64,000 nucleotides of DNA, from positions 62,001-126,000 of the forward strand of contig CANNDC010000001.1 in assembly GCA_947503265.1 (NCBI GenBank). The letters run 5' to 3'. Below are positions 35,445 through 43,194 of this stretch, in pieces. Source of the DNA: an uncultured Alteromonadaceae bacterium (lineage in GTDB: Bacteria; Pseudomonadota; Gammaproteobacteria; Enterobacterales; Alteromonadaceae). The notes under the pieces were generated by a model. The model did not search any database and was not told the DNA's origin. It saw only the letters and a list, made by a program, of their open reading frames with translations. Made by a program: the position numbers and the translations under genes. Every line of letters begins with the position of its first letter. Positions within the stretch are counted from its first letter, which is position 1.

Positions 35445-35741
35445 ATGATTCAGATTATTGCGCTACTTTACGCCAGTGAAAATGGAATTGAAGGTTTAAG
35501 AGAATTCGAGTCCAAGGTAATACCAATATTGCGAGAGCACAAAGGTAAATTGATCAGCGCGTCGTATAACGAGGACAAAACATTGAATGAGCCCGATGAA
35601 ATTCATGTTATACACTTTCCATGTATTGAAGAATTTTACGCTTATAAAGTCGACCTGCGAGTTGTTGAATTATCATCTTTAAAAAGTAAAATGATAAAAA
35701 AAGCAGATGTATATATTACCAATAACTTTTATCAATATTAG
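35445..35741 (+). CDS. Cassette 2 gene: DUF1330/ABM-like dimeric alpha-beta barrel protein
   Basis: The 98-residue protein lacks a signal peptide. The N-terminal strand MIQIIALLYASENGIEGLREFESKVIPILREHKGK, followed by PDEIHVIHFPCIEEFYAYKVD, resembles the DUF1330 and antibiotic-biosynthesis-monooxygenase families of ferredoxin-like dimers. The PDEIHVIxFP motif is the best clue. Function is unknown. It starts 13 nt inside the cassette and ends 10 nt before the attC core. Confidence 0.78.
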   Translation: MIQIIALLYASENGIEGLREFESKVIPILREHKGKLISASYNEDKTLNEPDEIHVIHFPCIEEFYAYKVDLRVVELSSLKSKMIKKADVYITNNFYQY

Positions 35742-35750
35742 TGTGTTTAC

Positions 35751-35845
35751 ACCTAACAAACCAATCAACCGGACCCAAACTCGTTGGCTGGCGCTCCGCG
35801 CAAGTATAGCCAACAAGTAGCTGCCCTTTATGCAAAGCGTTAGTG
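35751..35845 (+). other. attC site 2
   Basis: The 95-nt site runs from R'' ACCTAAC to R' GTTAGTG. Inner arms TTGGCT/AGCCAA and GCGC/GCGC form the stem. R'' with its flank (TTTACACCTAAC) is the exact reverse complement of the first 12 nt of cassette 2. Confidence 0.87.
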
Positions 35846-35861
35846 CTCAAAAGGAGAGATC

Positions 35862-36536
35862 GTGCTAATACGAATTTTATTAATAGCTTGCTTGGTTCCA
35901 TGCGCTTACGCCAGTGAGACTTTGGAGCCTGAGGATTCTCAATTCTCGAGGGAACTTCTGGGCGGTTATACTCATTTAGTATTGAGCTATCTCAGTTCAG
36001 CTTATGAAGATGACGTTAAAGTAAGGCTAATAGGTTTTCCGTCATTTTCTCCGGAATACTCGCTTGGGATTAGAGAGAGCGAAGGGGGATTTTCAATATT
36101 TTACGAATCACCCAAAATACAGTTATGGGGTTACCAAATTATGCCTATGATGGAGCAGGGATCCGTTCAAGTCATGAATGACGACGGTGAATTCGTAAAG
36201 GATGAAGAAGGCTTAAAAGAACTAGAATCTCAATACCCCAAAAAACCACTAGATATCCCAAGGGTTAGCTGTAATGTGAAAATAGACAAGGCTTTGGCAA
36301 ATGACATTGTTTTCGTTTGGCAGGAAATGCTTTATGAGACAAAATATTCTCGTGAGTCAAATATGGGGTTGGACGGAGAGACGTACCATTTCTCCGCCAA
36401 AATGTGGGGTAATGTAAATTATGCGGGAAAAGTATGGTCCCCACCCTCTGAAAGTAAAACTGGTAAGTTGGTTTCCATATCAGAATTGATGGCTGAATAC
36501 TGCTTAAACAAAAAGAGAAAAACAAAAAAACTTTGA
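35862..36536 (+). CDS. Cassette 3 gene: exported protein of unknown function
   Basis: The 224-residue protein starts at GTG with a strong AAGGAG site. It has a signal peptide (MLIRILLIACLVPCAYA) and an acidic mature domain ending in a lysine-rich tail (NKKRKTKKL). Cysteines at about 138 and 214 may pair. It contains LWGYQIMPMMEQGSVQVMNDDGEF and FVWQEMLYETKY segments that I cannot assign to a family. Codon use appears AT-rich. The gene fills most of the 787-bp cassette. Confidence 0.78.
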   Translation: MLIRILLIACLVPCAYASETLEPEDSQFSRELLGGYTHLVLSYLSSAYEDDVKVRLIGFPSFSPEYSLGIRESEGGFSIFYESPKIQLWGYQIMPMMEQGSVQVMNDDGEFVKDEEGLKELESQYPKKPLDIPRVSCNVKIDKALANDIVFVWQEMLYETKYSRESNMGLDGETYHFSAKMWGNVNYAGKVWSPPSESKTGKLVSISELMAEYCLNKKRKTKKL

Positions 36537-36573
36537 TAAGGCAAACTAAAGAACTTCATAAAACGCTGAAAAG

Positions 36574-36632
36574 CACTAACAAATCAAGCAAGAGGGACGC
36601 CGTAAGCGTCGCCCCTTCTTGAGGCATTAAGG
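36574..36632 (+). other. attC site 3, altered right core
   Basis: This short 59-nt site has left core CACTAAC, arms TCAAGCAAG/CTTCTTGA and a GGGACGC/GCGTCGCCCC stem. The right core reads ATTAAGG instead of GTTRRRY: the base at the crossover point is A instead of G. It marks the right end of the array. Confidence 0.8.
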
Positions 36633-37039
36633 TCCGCTTTGGAACTACTACAATATATTGTTAGCTTTTGAGTCAGATCTACTTCAACAATAAAACTCAC
36701 AATTTATAGGTTAAACCCTGACCGTCTGGTATTCGTTAAAGAATTTCAATTGCAGAGTGCCATACCAAAGGCGGCAAATGGCACGAAGCAGAGATTCCCA
36801 ATCAAGTTGGGAATGACTCTTCATGGCACATTTGAGTCTATCAGTATGAAATTTTATTGCTCAATATAGAATTCAACCAGTGCATTACGAAAATTTCAGT
36901 ACGATAACTACTCGCTTGCATTAGATTAGATTAGATTTTAGGTTGGTTTATTTTTCCATCATCACGACTAATATCTGCATTCATCATGAAAAGGGCTTGC
37001 GATTAAGTGTGCAAACTTTCTCGTCCGTTCCCAGACAAA
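36633..37039. other. Gene-free gap with clustered inverted repeats
   Basis: No gene was seen between the cassette array and the Lrp gene. The middle holds nested inverted repeats: GTGCCAT (36757-36763) pairs with ATGGCAC (36778-36784, and a second copy at 36823-36829), and ATTCCCAA-TCAAG-TTGGGAAT (36794-36814) is a perfect 8-bp hairpin. These look like REP-type structured intergenic DNA or a terminator for the leftward lrp transcript. Confidence 0.45.
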
Positions 37040-37489
37040 TCAAACCAAATCCAGCAGTTTACTCCGTTCCTTTATCGTTCTTGTCACAATCGCAGTGCTA
37101 AACCGTTCTACTCCCGGTGCGCTTGAAAGCTCTTTACGTAGCACATCGTCTAGTGTGGAGATGTCGCTAGCGATAACAGTTAGCACATAGTCAAAATCGC
37201 CTGTGACTGCACTACAGGTGAGTACGTTTTTATGTGATGTCATGGCTTGTTCAAAGTCGTTGTAGAACGCAAAGTTGACCACTACTGACACCATAGCTTT
37301 GATGTGCAACCCCAGTAATTGTGAATTTAAACGCGTATCAAACCCTTCTATCACGCCTTTTTTTTGCAGCTCTTTGACGCGATTCCAGCAGGGAGTTTTG
37401 CTTAGCCCAACCTCATTAGCTAACTCGGCAAAGGAAATACGGCTGTTCTCTTCCAAGATACTTAAAATCTGACGATCTAGCTTATCCAT
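37040..37489 (-). CDS. Lrp/AsnC family transcriptional regulator
   Basis: The 149-residue protein starts MDKLDRQILSILEENSRIS. Its helix-turn-helix is FAELANEVGLSKTPCWNRVKELQKKGVIEGF, followed by the RAM ligand domain with VTGDFDYVLTVIASDISTLDDVL. TTG at 37501 is a less likely start. It is divergent from the tryptophan-dioxygenase-like gene (gap 94 bp), as KynR/KynR-like regulators are from kyn genes, so it probably senses tryptophan or kynurenine (inference). Confidence 0.9.
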   Translation of the reverse strand: MDKLDRQILSILEENSRISFAELANEVGLSKTPCWNRVKELQKKGVIEGFDTRLNSQLLGLHIKAMVSVVVNFAFYNDFEQAMTSHKNVLTCSAVTGDFDYVLTVIASDISTLDDVLRKELSSAPGVERFSTAIVTRTIKERSKLLDLV

Positions 37490-37583
37490 CCGGTTTCCCA
37501 AAACAACGTTCTTAATTAGTTCTAAATAGTTTAATTTTGTTTTGTAGATAAAGCAAAAAACAAGAACAAAGGGACAATGTTTT

Positions 37584-38375
37584 ATGCCTTCTACATTAAA
37601 CTCTTTGCACTTTCACGGATTAATAAGAAGTAGATTCAAGATGCAGAAAAAAGCCTACCACCAAATGATCGAATCCCCGGAAATGCTTGATTACGGTGTG
37701 TATTTACAATGTGACAAGCTCTTGTCTTGTCAAAAGCCTTTAGCGGATCTATGTACTGCGGATGAGTTGCAGTTTCAGATTGTCCATCAGGTCGAGGAAT
37801 TGTGGATGAAACTAATGTGTTTCACCTTGGTAGATATTCTCAACTACATGGAAAAGCAACAGCATCACAGGGTAATTACTTTGTTTTCTCGTGTGCATCG
37901 ATTACAGCGTTTGATGATTGATCAGCTAGACGTGTTAGAGACCATGTCACCTAAAGAGTATCAGCAGATACGTCTGCAATTAGGTAATGGTAGCGGGCAG
38001 GAGTCTCCTGGGTTTCGCATGTTGTTAAAACTACCCAGTGACATCTGGGAAATGTTTGAGCGTATTTATTTGGACAATAACACCCTAACCGTGTCGCAGA
38101 TTTATGATGAGGATTACGCCCATGATCATAGGTATGCAGTTGCGGAAGCCTTAGTTGAATTTGATGAGCAATTACAACTGTTCAGATGGCGACATATGTT
38201 TTTAATCCAGCGTTCCATTGGGCTAGGTTCAGCTTCTCTCAAAGGTAGGCCAGTCGACTTATTACAAAAAGGCGCAAACAAACAATTCTTTCCAAAACTG
38301 TGGAGCATTCGCAGCGAGATGACAAACAAATGGGGAGAAGAGTACGGAAAAGTCCGTCCTTCGATACATGGTTAG
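37584..38375 (+). CDS. Tryptophan 2,3-dioxygenase family protein, divergent
   Basis: The 263-residue protein has TDO landmarks: YGVYLQCDKLLSCQ, ELQFQIVHQVEELWMKL with the distal His, SPGFRMLLKL for substrate Arg binding, and RWRHMFLIQRSIG with the proximal haem His. The usual GTGGS loop near the C-terminus is replaced by GSASLKG, and the FQS substrate motif reads GSGQESPGFR. It may therefore be a TDO subtype with altered specificity. TDO opens the indole ring of L-tryptophan to N-formylkynurenine. An ATG at 37641 is a possible later start. kynU follows 5 bp later; no formamidase is seen. Confidence 0.82.
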   Translation: MPSTLNSLHFHGLIRSRFKMQKKAYHQMIESPEMLDYGVYLQCDKLLSCQKPLADLCTADELQFQIVHQVEELWMKLMCFTLVDILNYMEKQQHHRVITLFSRVHRLQRLMIDQLDVLETMSPKEYQQIRLQLGNGSGQESPGFRMLLKLPSDIWEMFERIYLDNNTLTVSQIYDEDYAHDHRYAVAEALVEFDEQLQLFRWRHMFLIQRSIGLGSASLKGRPVDLLQKGANKQFFPKLWSIRSEMTNKWGEEYGKVRPSIHG

Positions 38376-38380
38376 TCGCT

Positions 38381-39505
38381 ATGGCAAATACTACTAACTT
38401 TAAAGCATTGTTTGAGCCTATTGACGGTATTTATGCGCTTTCCCATTCTGTCGGTCCATTACCGAAAGTCAGCAGAGCGGCGTTAAACCACGAGTATTTT
38501 GATACATGGTCGCAACTGGGTGGCGATGCCTGGGGGCATTGGTTAACGCAAATCGATGGTTTTTGTCAGTCTGTTGCGGCATTAATTGATACAAAATCAG
38601 ACGCAATATGCCCGCAAACCAATTTGGCTTCAGGGTTTTCTGCTTTTTTAACAGCGCTAGCAAAATTACCTGAACACAGTTATAAAAAAACGATTTTGAT
38701 GCATGAAGACGCCTTTCCATCAATGGGATTTGTGGTCTCTGGGCTTGCCAATTCGCATCATCTTGAGTTGGTATTAGTCAAAGGTGACCCGAATGATCAA
38801 GATATTTGGTTAACTGCCCTCGAAACCCATCGAGTATTAGCCTGTTTGTTTACTCATGTGCATTCTAATACCTCCGCCGTGTCTGATATCGGTCGACTCT
38901 GTCAGCTAGCCAAGGAGCACAATGCCTTTGCGTTAGTTGATGTCGCCCAATCGATAGGAATTCTGCCAGTAAACGTACCTTCGATAAATGCAGATGCCAT
39001 ATTTGGCTCTTGTGTGAAGTGGCTTTGCGGCGGTCCGGGAGCAGGTTTCATGTATGTAGAACCCACCCTTATCGAACAACTGCAACCGGATACCCGTGGC
39101 TGGTTTTCTCATCAGAATCCGTTTGAATTCGACATTACTCACTTTCGTTTTGCTGATACTGCCAAGCGTTTTTTCGGCGGTACACCATCTGTAGCCCCTT
39201 TTGTCACTGCGAAAGCCTCTATTGATCTCATTGCATCTATTGGTCAGAAACAAATTTATCATCACAATTTGATGCTAAAGCAGCGTCTAGTCACGTTACT
39301 TCCAGAAAAATACCTTCCGCAAAATCAACATATCGACAAACAAGGCGGTACACTCTGCTTACCTGTTGGCAGCAATGAAAAAATACTTTCGCAATTGCGT
39401 AACGCTGGCGTAAAATTCGATGAAAGACAAAAGGTGATTAGGCTGTCTCTTCACATTATAAACACCCTTTCTGAGGTTGAAGCCATTGCAGAATGCTTCA
39501 ACTAA
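38381..39505 (+). CDS. kynU: Kynureninase (class V aminotransferase fold)
   Basis: From the ATG 5 bp after the dioxygenase stop, the protein has 374 residues. PLP-binding features are FALVDVAQSIG (Asp187 pairs with the pyridine N) and GSCVKWLCGGPGAGFMYV (Lys213 forms the Schiff base), with FFGGTPSVAPF for substrate phosphate/carboxylate binding. Kynureninases convert kynurenine to anthranilate and alanine. A GTG at 38300, inside the dioxygenase gene, would add 27 residues of poor fit. With the dioxygenase it should form a tryptophan-to-anthranilate route. Confidence 0.85.
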   Translation: MANTTNFKALFEPIDGIYALSHSVGPLPKVSRAALNHEYFDTWSQLGGDAWGHWLTQIDGFCQSVAALIDTKSDAICPQTNLASGFSAFLTALAKLPEHSYKKTILMHEDAFPSMGFVVSGLANSHHLELVLVKGDPNDQDIWLTALETHRVLACLFTHVHSNTSAVSDIGRLCQLAKEHNAFALVDVAQSIGILPVNVPSINADAIFGSCVKWLCGGPGAGFMYVEPTLIEQLQPDTRGWFSHQNPFEFDITHFRFADTAKRFFGGTPSVAPFVTAKASIDLIASIGQKQIYHHNLMLKQRLVTLLPEKYLPQNQHIDKQGGTLCLPVGSNEKILSQLRNAGVKFDERQKVIRLSLHIINTLSEVEAIAECFN

Positions 39506-39552
39506 AAAGGGGTAACTTCAACACAATTCGCTAGACTAGGGGAAAACTATAG

Positions 39553-40050
39553 ATGGCAACTGAACGCGCAGTACTTGCTGGTGGATGCTTTTGGGGCATG
39601 CAAGATCTGATTCGTAAATTGGAAGGTGTCGAGTCTACTCGTGTCGGTTACACGGGTGGTGAAGTGCCCAATGCAACTTATCGCAATCACGGTAATCACG
39701 CCGAGGGTATCGAGATAATGTTCAACAATGATGTGATCAGTTATCGTAAAATTTTGGAATATTTCTTCCAAATCCATGATCCTACAACCGTTGATAGGCA
39801 AGGGAATGATCGCGGGAAATCTTACCGTTCTGCTATTTACTATTGTTCGGAAGAGCAACAAAAAGTGGCTCTTGAAACCATAGCTGATGTTGATGCATCA
39901 GGCATTTGGCCGGGTAAAGTGGTAACAGAATTAGAGCCTGTCTCTGATTTTTGGGAAGCAGAGCCTGAGCATCAAGACTATTTGGAACGCTTACCCAATG
40001 GTTACACTTGTCATTTCCCTCGACCTGATTGGGTATTGCCCCAGTCTTAG
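39553..40050 (+). CDS. msrA: Peptide methionine sulfoxide reductase A
   Basis: The 165-residue protein has the MsrA catalytic motif AGGCFWG with Cys12, [24 protein letters not shown], and FFQIHDPTT with substrate-binding residues. It reduces methionine-S-sulfoxide in proteins. Only Cys12 is N-terminal, and a single cysteine near residue 97 plus one near 153 may act as the resolving set. AGGGG precedes the ATG. It lacks a signal peptide, so is cytoplasmic. Confidence 0.94.
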   Translation: MATERAVLAGGCFWGMQDLIRKLEGVESTRVGYTGGEVPNATYRNHGNHAEGIEIMFNNDVISYRKILEYFFQIHDPTTVDRQGNDRGKSYRSAIYYCSEEQQKVALETIADVDASGIWPGKVVTELEPVSDFWEAEPEHQDYLERLPNGYTCHFPRPDWVLPQS

Positions 40051-40086
40051 TCGGCGAAATATCAGTAGGTTACACTTTGCACTGCT

Positions 40087-40695
40087 ATGTGCTCATTGAC
40101 GAGCAAAAAGGACGTTTGGCTAAGTTTAGTTATGAATCATAGCACCGCAACTCTGACCTCGATTAGTCCTGATTGTGAAAGAACAGAAAAAATTGGTCTT
40201 GGTGGCGGTTGTCATTGGTGTACCGAAGGGGTATTTGCCTCTTTGTTAGGCGTAATAAAAGTGAATCAAGGCTGGATAGCATCGGTTGAAGAAAACGCTA
40301 ATTTTTCAGAAGCCATTGAGGTTAACTTTGACCCCAAAATCATCAGTCTTGAAACGCTTATCCACATTCATCTTCTCACCCATGCGGCTACTTCTGCTCA
40401 TTCCATGCGTGGCAAGTATCGTTCAGCGGTTTATGTGTATAGCGATAGCCAAAGTGAGTTAGCAAGAAACATCTTAGATACACTTCAACAGAATTTTGAT
40501 CAGCCTTTGGTTACTGAGGTGTATCCGTTTTCAAAGTTTAAACCCAATTCAGAAGAACTTAAGGACTACTTTTACACAGAGCCAAACCGACCTTTTTGCC
40601 AGACTTATATTCAACCAAAATTGAAGAGACTTATGGCCGAATATAGTCAGCATCTGAACACCGAGAAGCTTCGCCAAGCTAAAATAGACCTTTAA
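40087..40695 (+). CDS. MsrA-like protein with GCHWC active site
   Basis: The 202-residue frame resembles MsrA, but the catalytic motif is GGGCHWCTEGVF, with Cys42 in the nucleophile position and Cys45 in place of Gly of GCFWG. The conserved HLLTHAATSAHSMRGKYRSAVYVY region corresponds to FFxxHDPT..GxxYRSxI of MsrA. Such GCHWC proteins form a separate branch whose activity has, to my knowledge, been little studied. The start may instead be the ATG at 40132; neither has a clear ribosome site. It follows msrA by 36 bp. Confidence 0.78.
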   Translation: MCSLTSKKDVWLSLVMNHSTATLTSISPDCERTEKIGLGGGCHWCTEGVFASLLGVIKVNQGWIASVEENANFSEAIEVNFDPKIISLETLIHIHLLTHAATSAHSMRGKYRSAVYVYSDSQSELARNILDTLQQNFDQPLVTEVYPFSKFKPNSEELKDYFYTEPNRPFCQTYIQPKLKRLMAEYSQHLNTEKLRQAKIDL

Positions 40696-40729
40696 GCGCT
40701 TAAAATTGCAAAGCTTAATATTATGTTAA

Positions 40730-40846
40730 GTTCTAGCTAGCGTTTTTTCCTAGTACAAGGCAAATTTGTGCGTCAATAACTGGCCTATTGCAAACAAATT
40801 TAACGCACTGATAGCAAAAGAAATAGGGAAAAATAACTGCTAGAAC
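40730..40846. repeat. 117-bp imperfect inverted-repeat element
   Basis: Terminal arms GTTCTAGC (40730-40737) and GCTAGAAC (40839-40846) are exact inverse copies. Further matching inward (TTTTTTCC-TA / TAGGGAAAAA, and GTGCGT/ACGCAC) gives a long imperfect hairpin. It lies between the convergent MsrA-like and DUF6445 genes. It resembles a small non-autonomous (MITE- or BIME-like) element; it has no gene. Confidence 0.55.
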
Positions 40847-40870
40847 GCAAGTTGTTATCCAGATTTGAGA

Positions 40871-41578
40871 TTATTTAAAGTTGATAAACATATTTGCGGT
40901 TAACCGGCCACTGATGGGATCTGCACTGATGTCAGTTTCTTCATTAATTAATCCCGAATGGAGTATGTTGCCGGGGTAGAGCACTAAACGGTTGGGCCGG
41001 TAATCAACAGAATGATAAAGCTCATAGTTTTCATCGGATTGATTGACGTATCCTTGTTCACTGCTTTCTTGAGCGTTAAATTTGTTGTTGATGGATTCTA
41101 CGTAGTGTTTCTTGCGTGATTCGGTGATGCATTCGTATCCAGATGCTTTGTGTCTGAAAAAACCCGTACCACCGTGGGAGCCTTCGTTGAGGTAATGGAT
41201 CATGGCAAAATACAGGGGTTCAGAACTATCAAAATGTGGGATTTTTTGTATCGGCTGTAATTCTTTGTGGGCAATGGAGACCAAGGAGTAATAAGCACCA
41301 AAAGGTACAAGCTTTTTATCGTGCCCGATACCGTATATTCTATACAGCAATGGGGCAAGGGTGCGTAGAACGAGCAGCACATATTCTTTCGGCAGTATTG
41401 CCCGTACTCCGGGATACATAGAGGAGTTAATCATTGCAAAATCAACTTGCTTTGCCGCTTTTTCTATCAGGCTTGAGCAATCCTGCAAAACATTGTCAGC
41501 TATAATAACGGGCGTTTTTTCTTGGCCAACAGTGATGATATCAATCTTAGCCTCTTGGTTAATTTGCAGGGCGCTCAC
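40871..41578 (-). CDS. DUF6445-like 2OG-Fe(II) oxygenase-type protein of the halogenase cluster
   Basis: The 235-residue protein starts at GTG immediately after the TAA of the preceding halogenase (TAAGTG). It has IPHFDSSEP (a His-x-Asp metal pair) and LVLYPGNILHSGL (second His), with GGTGFFRH, matching the jelly-roll layout of 2-oxoglutarate/Fe(II) oxygenases and the DUF6445 family often linked with tryptophan halogenases. Its reaction is unknown. It is the last gene of a leftward run SapC-halogenase-halogenase-DUF6445. Confidence 0.78.
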   Translation of the reverse strand: MSALQINQEAKIDIITVGQEKTPVIIADNVLQDCSSLIEKAAKQVDFAMINSSMYPGVRAILPKEYVLLVLRTLAPLLYRIYGIGHDKKLVPFGAYYSLVSIAHKELQPIQKIPHFDSSEPLYFAMIHYLNEGSHGGTGFFRHKASGYECITESRKKHYVESINNKFNAQESSEQGYVNQSDENYELYHSVDYRPNRLVLYPGNILHSGLINEETDISADPISGRLTANMFINFK

Positions 41579-43141
41579 TTACACCTTTTGCATCCCGTAT
41601 TCGCGTATTTTATTGATCAATTCTCGATTGGTTGGCAACGCGTTAACATAGCGTTGAGTCATTTGTGCTGATTCGTTCATATACTGATAGGCTTTTTTCA
41701 GTTTGTCTGGCTTGATGCCACTTGCCGGTGGTTTGGTGACAAATCCCATTCCATATAAAACGTATTGCCAACTCGCCTCAGGAAACATTTCTTCACTGAG
41801 TGGGAAGTCATATTTATTGGGTATTTGCGTGCGCCACAGCGCCAATGAATCATTCAAGGTTTGCGACGAAGTTGATACATCGCAATGATCAATCCAGTAT
41901 TGAGAATCGGTACGTTTGGTTAATACATAGTGAAGTTTGAGGAAGTCGACTATCGTATCCCAGTAGTATTGCAAACGCGTATTGAAACGCTTGGCTATGA
42001 CATCCATTACCTCACGATTGGCTGGCAAGTCGTTGGCCAGAATCGATGCGGATGACTCCACTAATACCAACGCAGACGCTTCTAAAGGCTCTAAAAATCC
42101 GGCGGAAAGGCCAATGCCGACACAATTTCGATGCCAAAAGACTTCTCGGTGGCCCGGATCGAAAGAAATTTTGCGGCATGTTAATTCTGCGGCTTTTTCG
42201 ACTCCTATACTTTGACTAGCATATTCTTTCAATATTTTTTCAGCTTCGGCTTCGTCCATATAGTCACTAGAATACACAGCGCCAACTCCTCTGCGAGTGG
42301 GCAAGCCAATATCCCATATCCAACCGGCTTTGTGTGCTGTGGAAATAGTATGAGAAGCCATCGGAGCCTGTTCTTCAGGGTAGGGAACATGCATCGCCAA
42401 AGCGGTATCGTTAAAGAAAATATCTTTTTTACTAACGAATTTTACACCAAAGTGCTGGCCCAACAGTCGAGAACTCAAACCCGTACAATCTACAAATAGA
42501 TCACCTGTTATCTCACCATTGTTTTGGGTAACCAAGCCTTTAATATCGCCATCTTCTGTGGAAGTCACTGCATCAACATGATCAAGTATGTGGTTAACAT
42601 GAAGTTTTTCCAGACAATGTCGTTGTAGCATTATGCCAAGCTTCACGGAGTCTAAGTGATAGGCGTAATTTGCCACTGAGGCGTATTCTGGAGTCGTAAT
42701 TTGTTTTGGTGCTAAACCTCGTTCACACAGGTGACTTTGGCAGCAAACTGCGTCGGCAAATGATTGACCATGATTATCGTGAAGCCAAGGCGAGACAAGA
42801 TCGGCATTATCGAAACCATGGGGTAGAACCAGCGGGTGATAATAAAAATCATCTTCTTCCCCTGTAACCCATTTGGCAAATTTAGCGCCTTGTTTAAACG
42901 CAGCATCACATTCACGAAATAATTCGGTTTCGCTGATACCAATGCGTTGTAAGGTGCCGCGCATTGACGGCCAAGTACCTTCACCCACGCCGATAACCGG
43001 AACGTTAGGAGACTCAACTAAGGTGACCTTTACCGCGCTATCGTCATCGGTACAATGCTCAGCCGCTAATAATCCTGCGGTTAACCATCCGGCTGAACCA
43101 CCGCCCAAGATGACGATATTTTTAATTGGTTTAGGTTCCAT
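41579..43141 (-). CDS. Flavin-dependent tryptophan halogenase family protein (second in operon)
   Basis: The 520-residue protein has the FAD motif IVILGGGSAGWLTAGLLA, then GVGEGTWPSM and a lysine in AAFKQGAKF (Lys83) matching the catalytic Lys of PrnA. The halogenase motif W-x-W-x-I is present as GWIWDIGLP, with the usual proline changed to Gly. These features, with C-terminal GIGLSAGFLEPLEASA, place it in the Trp_halogenase family. Paralogues linked to TonB receptors in Caulobacter- and Xanthomonas-type loci include true brominases (BrvH type). Its natural substrate is unknown. Confidence 0.88.
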   Translation of the reverse strand: MEPKPIKNIVILGGGSAGWLTAGLLAAEHCTDDDSAVKVTLVESPNVPVIGVGEGTWPSMRGTLQRIGISETELFRECDAAFKQGAKFAKWVTGEEDDFYYHPLVLPHGFDNADLVSPWLHDNHGQSFADAVCCQSHLCERGLAPKQITTPEYASVANYAYHLDSVKLGIMLQRHCLEKLHVNHILDHVDAVTSTEDGDIKGLVTQNNGEITGDLFVDCTGLSSRLLGQHFGVKFVSKKDIFFNDTALAMHVPYPEEQAPMASHTISTAHKAGWIWDIGLPTRRGVGAVYSSDYMDEAEAEKILKEYASQSIGVEKAAELTCRKISFDPGHREVFWHRNCVGIGLSAGFLEPLEASALVLVESSASILANDLPANREVMDVIAKRFNTRLQYYWDTIVDFLKLHYVLTKRTDSQYWIDHCDVSTSSQTLNDSLALWRTQIPNKYDFPLSEEMFPEASWQYVLYGMGFVTKPPASGIKPDKLKKAYQYMNESAQMTQRYVNALPTNRELINKIREYGMQKV

Positions 43142-43194
43142 TTGCTCGTCCTACTACTTATTACTGGTAATAGTTAATTATATGCGAAATCTTA

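Larger units (their letters stand above)
34962..36632 (+). mobile_element. Integron gene cassette array (three cassettes, no integrase visible; CALIN-type)
   Basis: Three cassettes run head to tail: 34963-35431, 35432-35839 and 35840-36626. Each has one gene followed by an imperfect palindromic attC. The cassette starts GTTAGGCATAC (34962), GTTAGGTGTAAA (35431) and GTTAGTGCT (35839) are exact reverse complements of the start of the attC at the end of the same cassette (35335-35345, 35746-35757, 36572-36580). That is what is expected when R'' and R' pair in the excised circle. No tyrosine integrase (IntI) gene is seen in the window. Confidence 0.9.

Noticed and set aside
34486..37039. An integron integrase gene (IntI) near the cassettes
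   Set aside because: No frame with tyrosine recombinase motifs was found in this stretch or elsewhere in the window on either strand.
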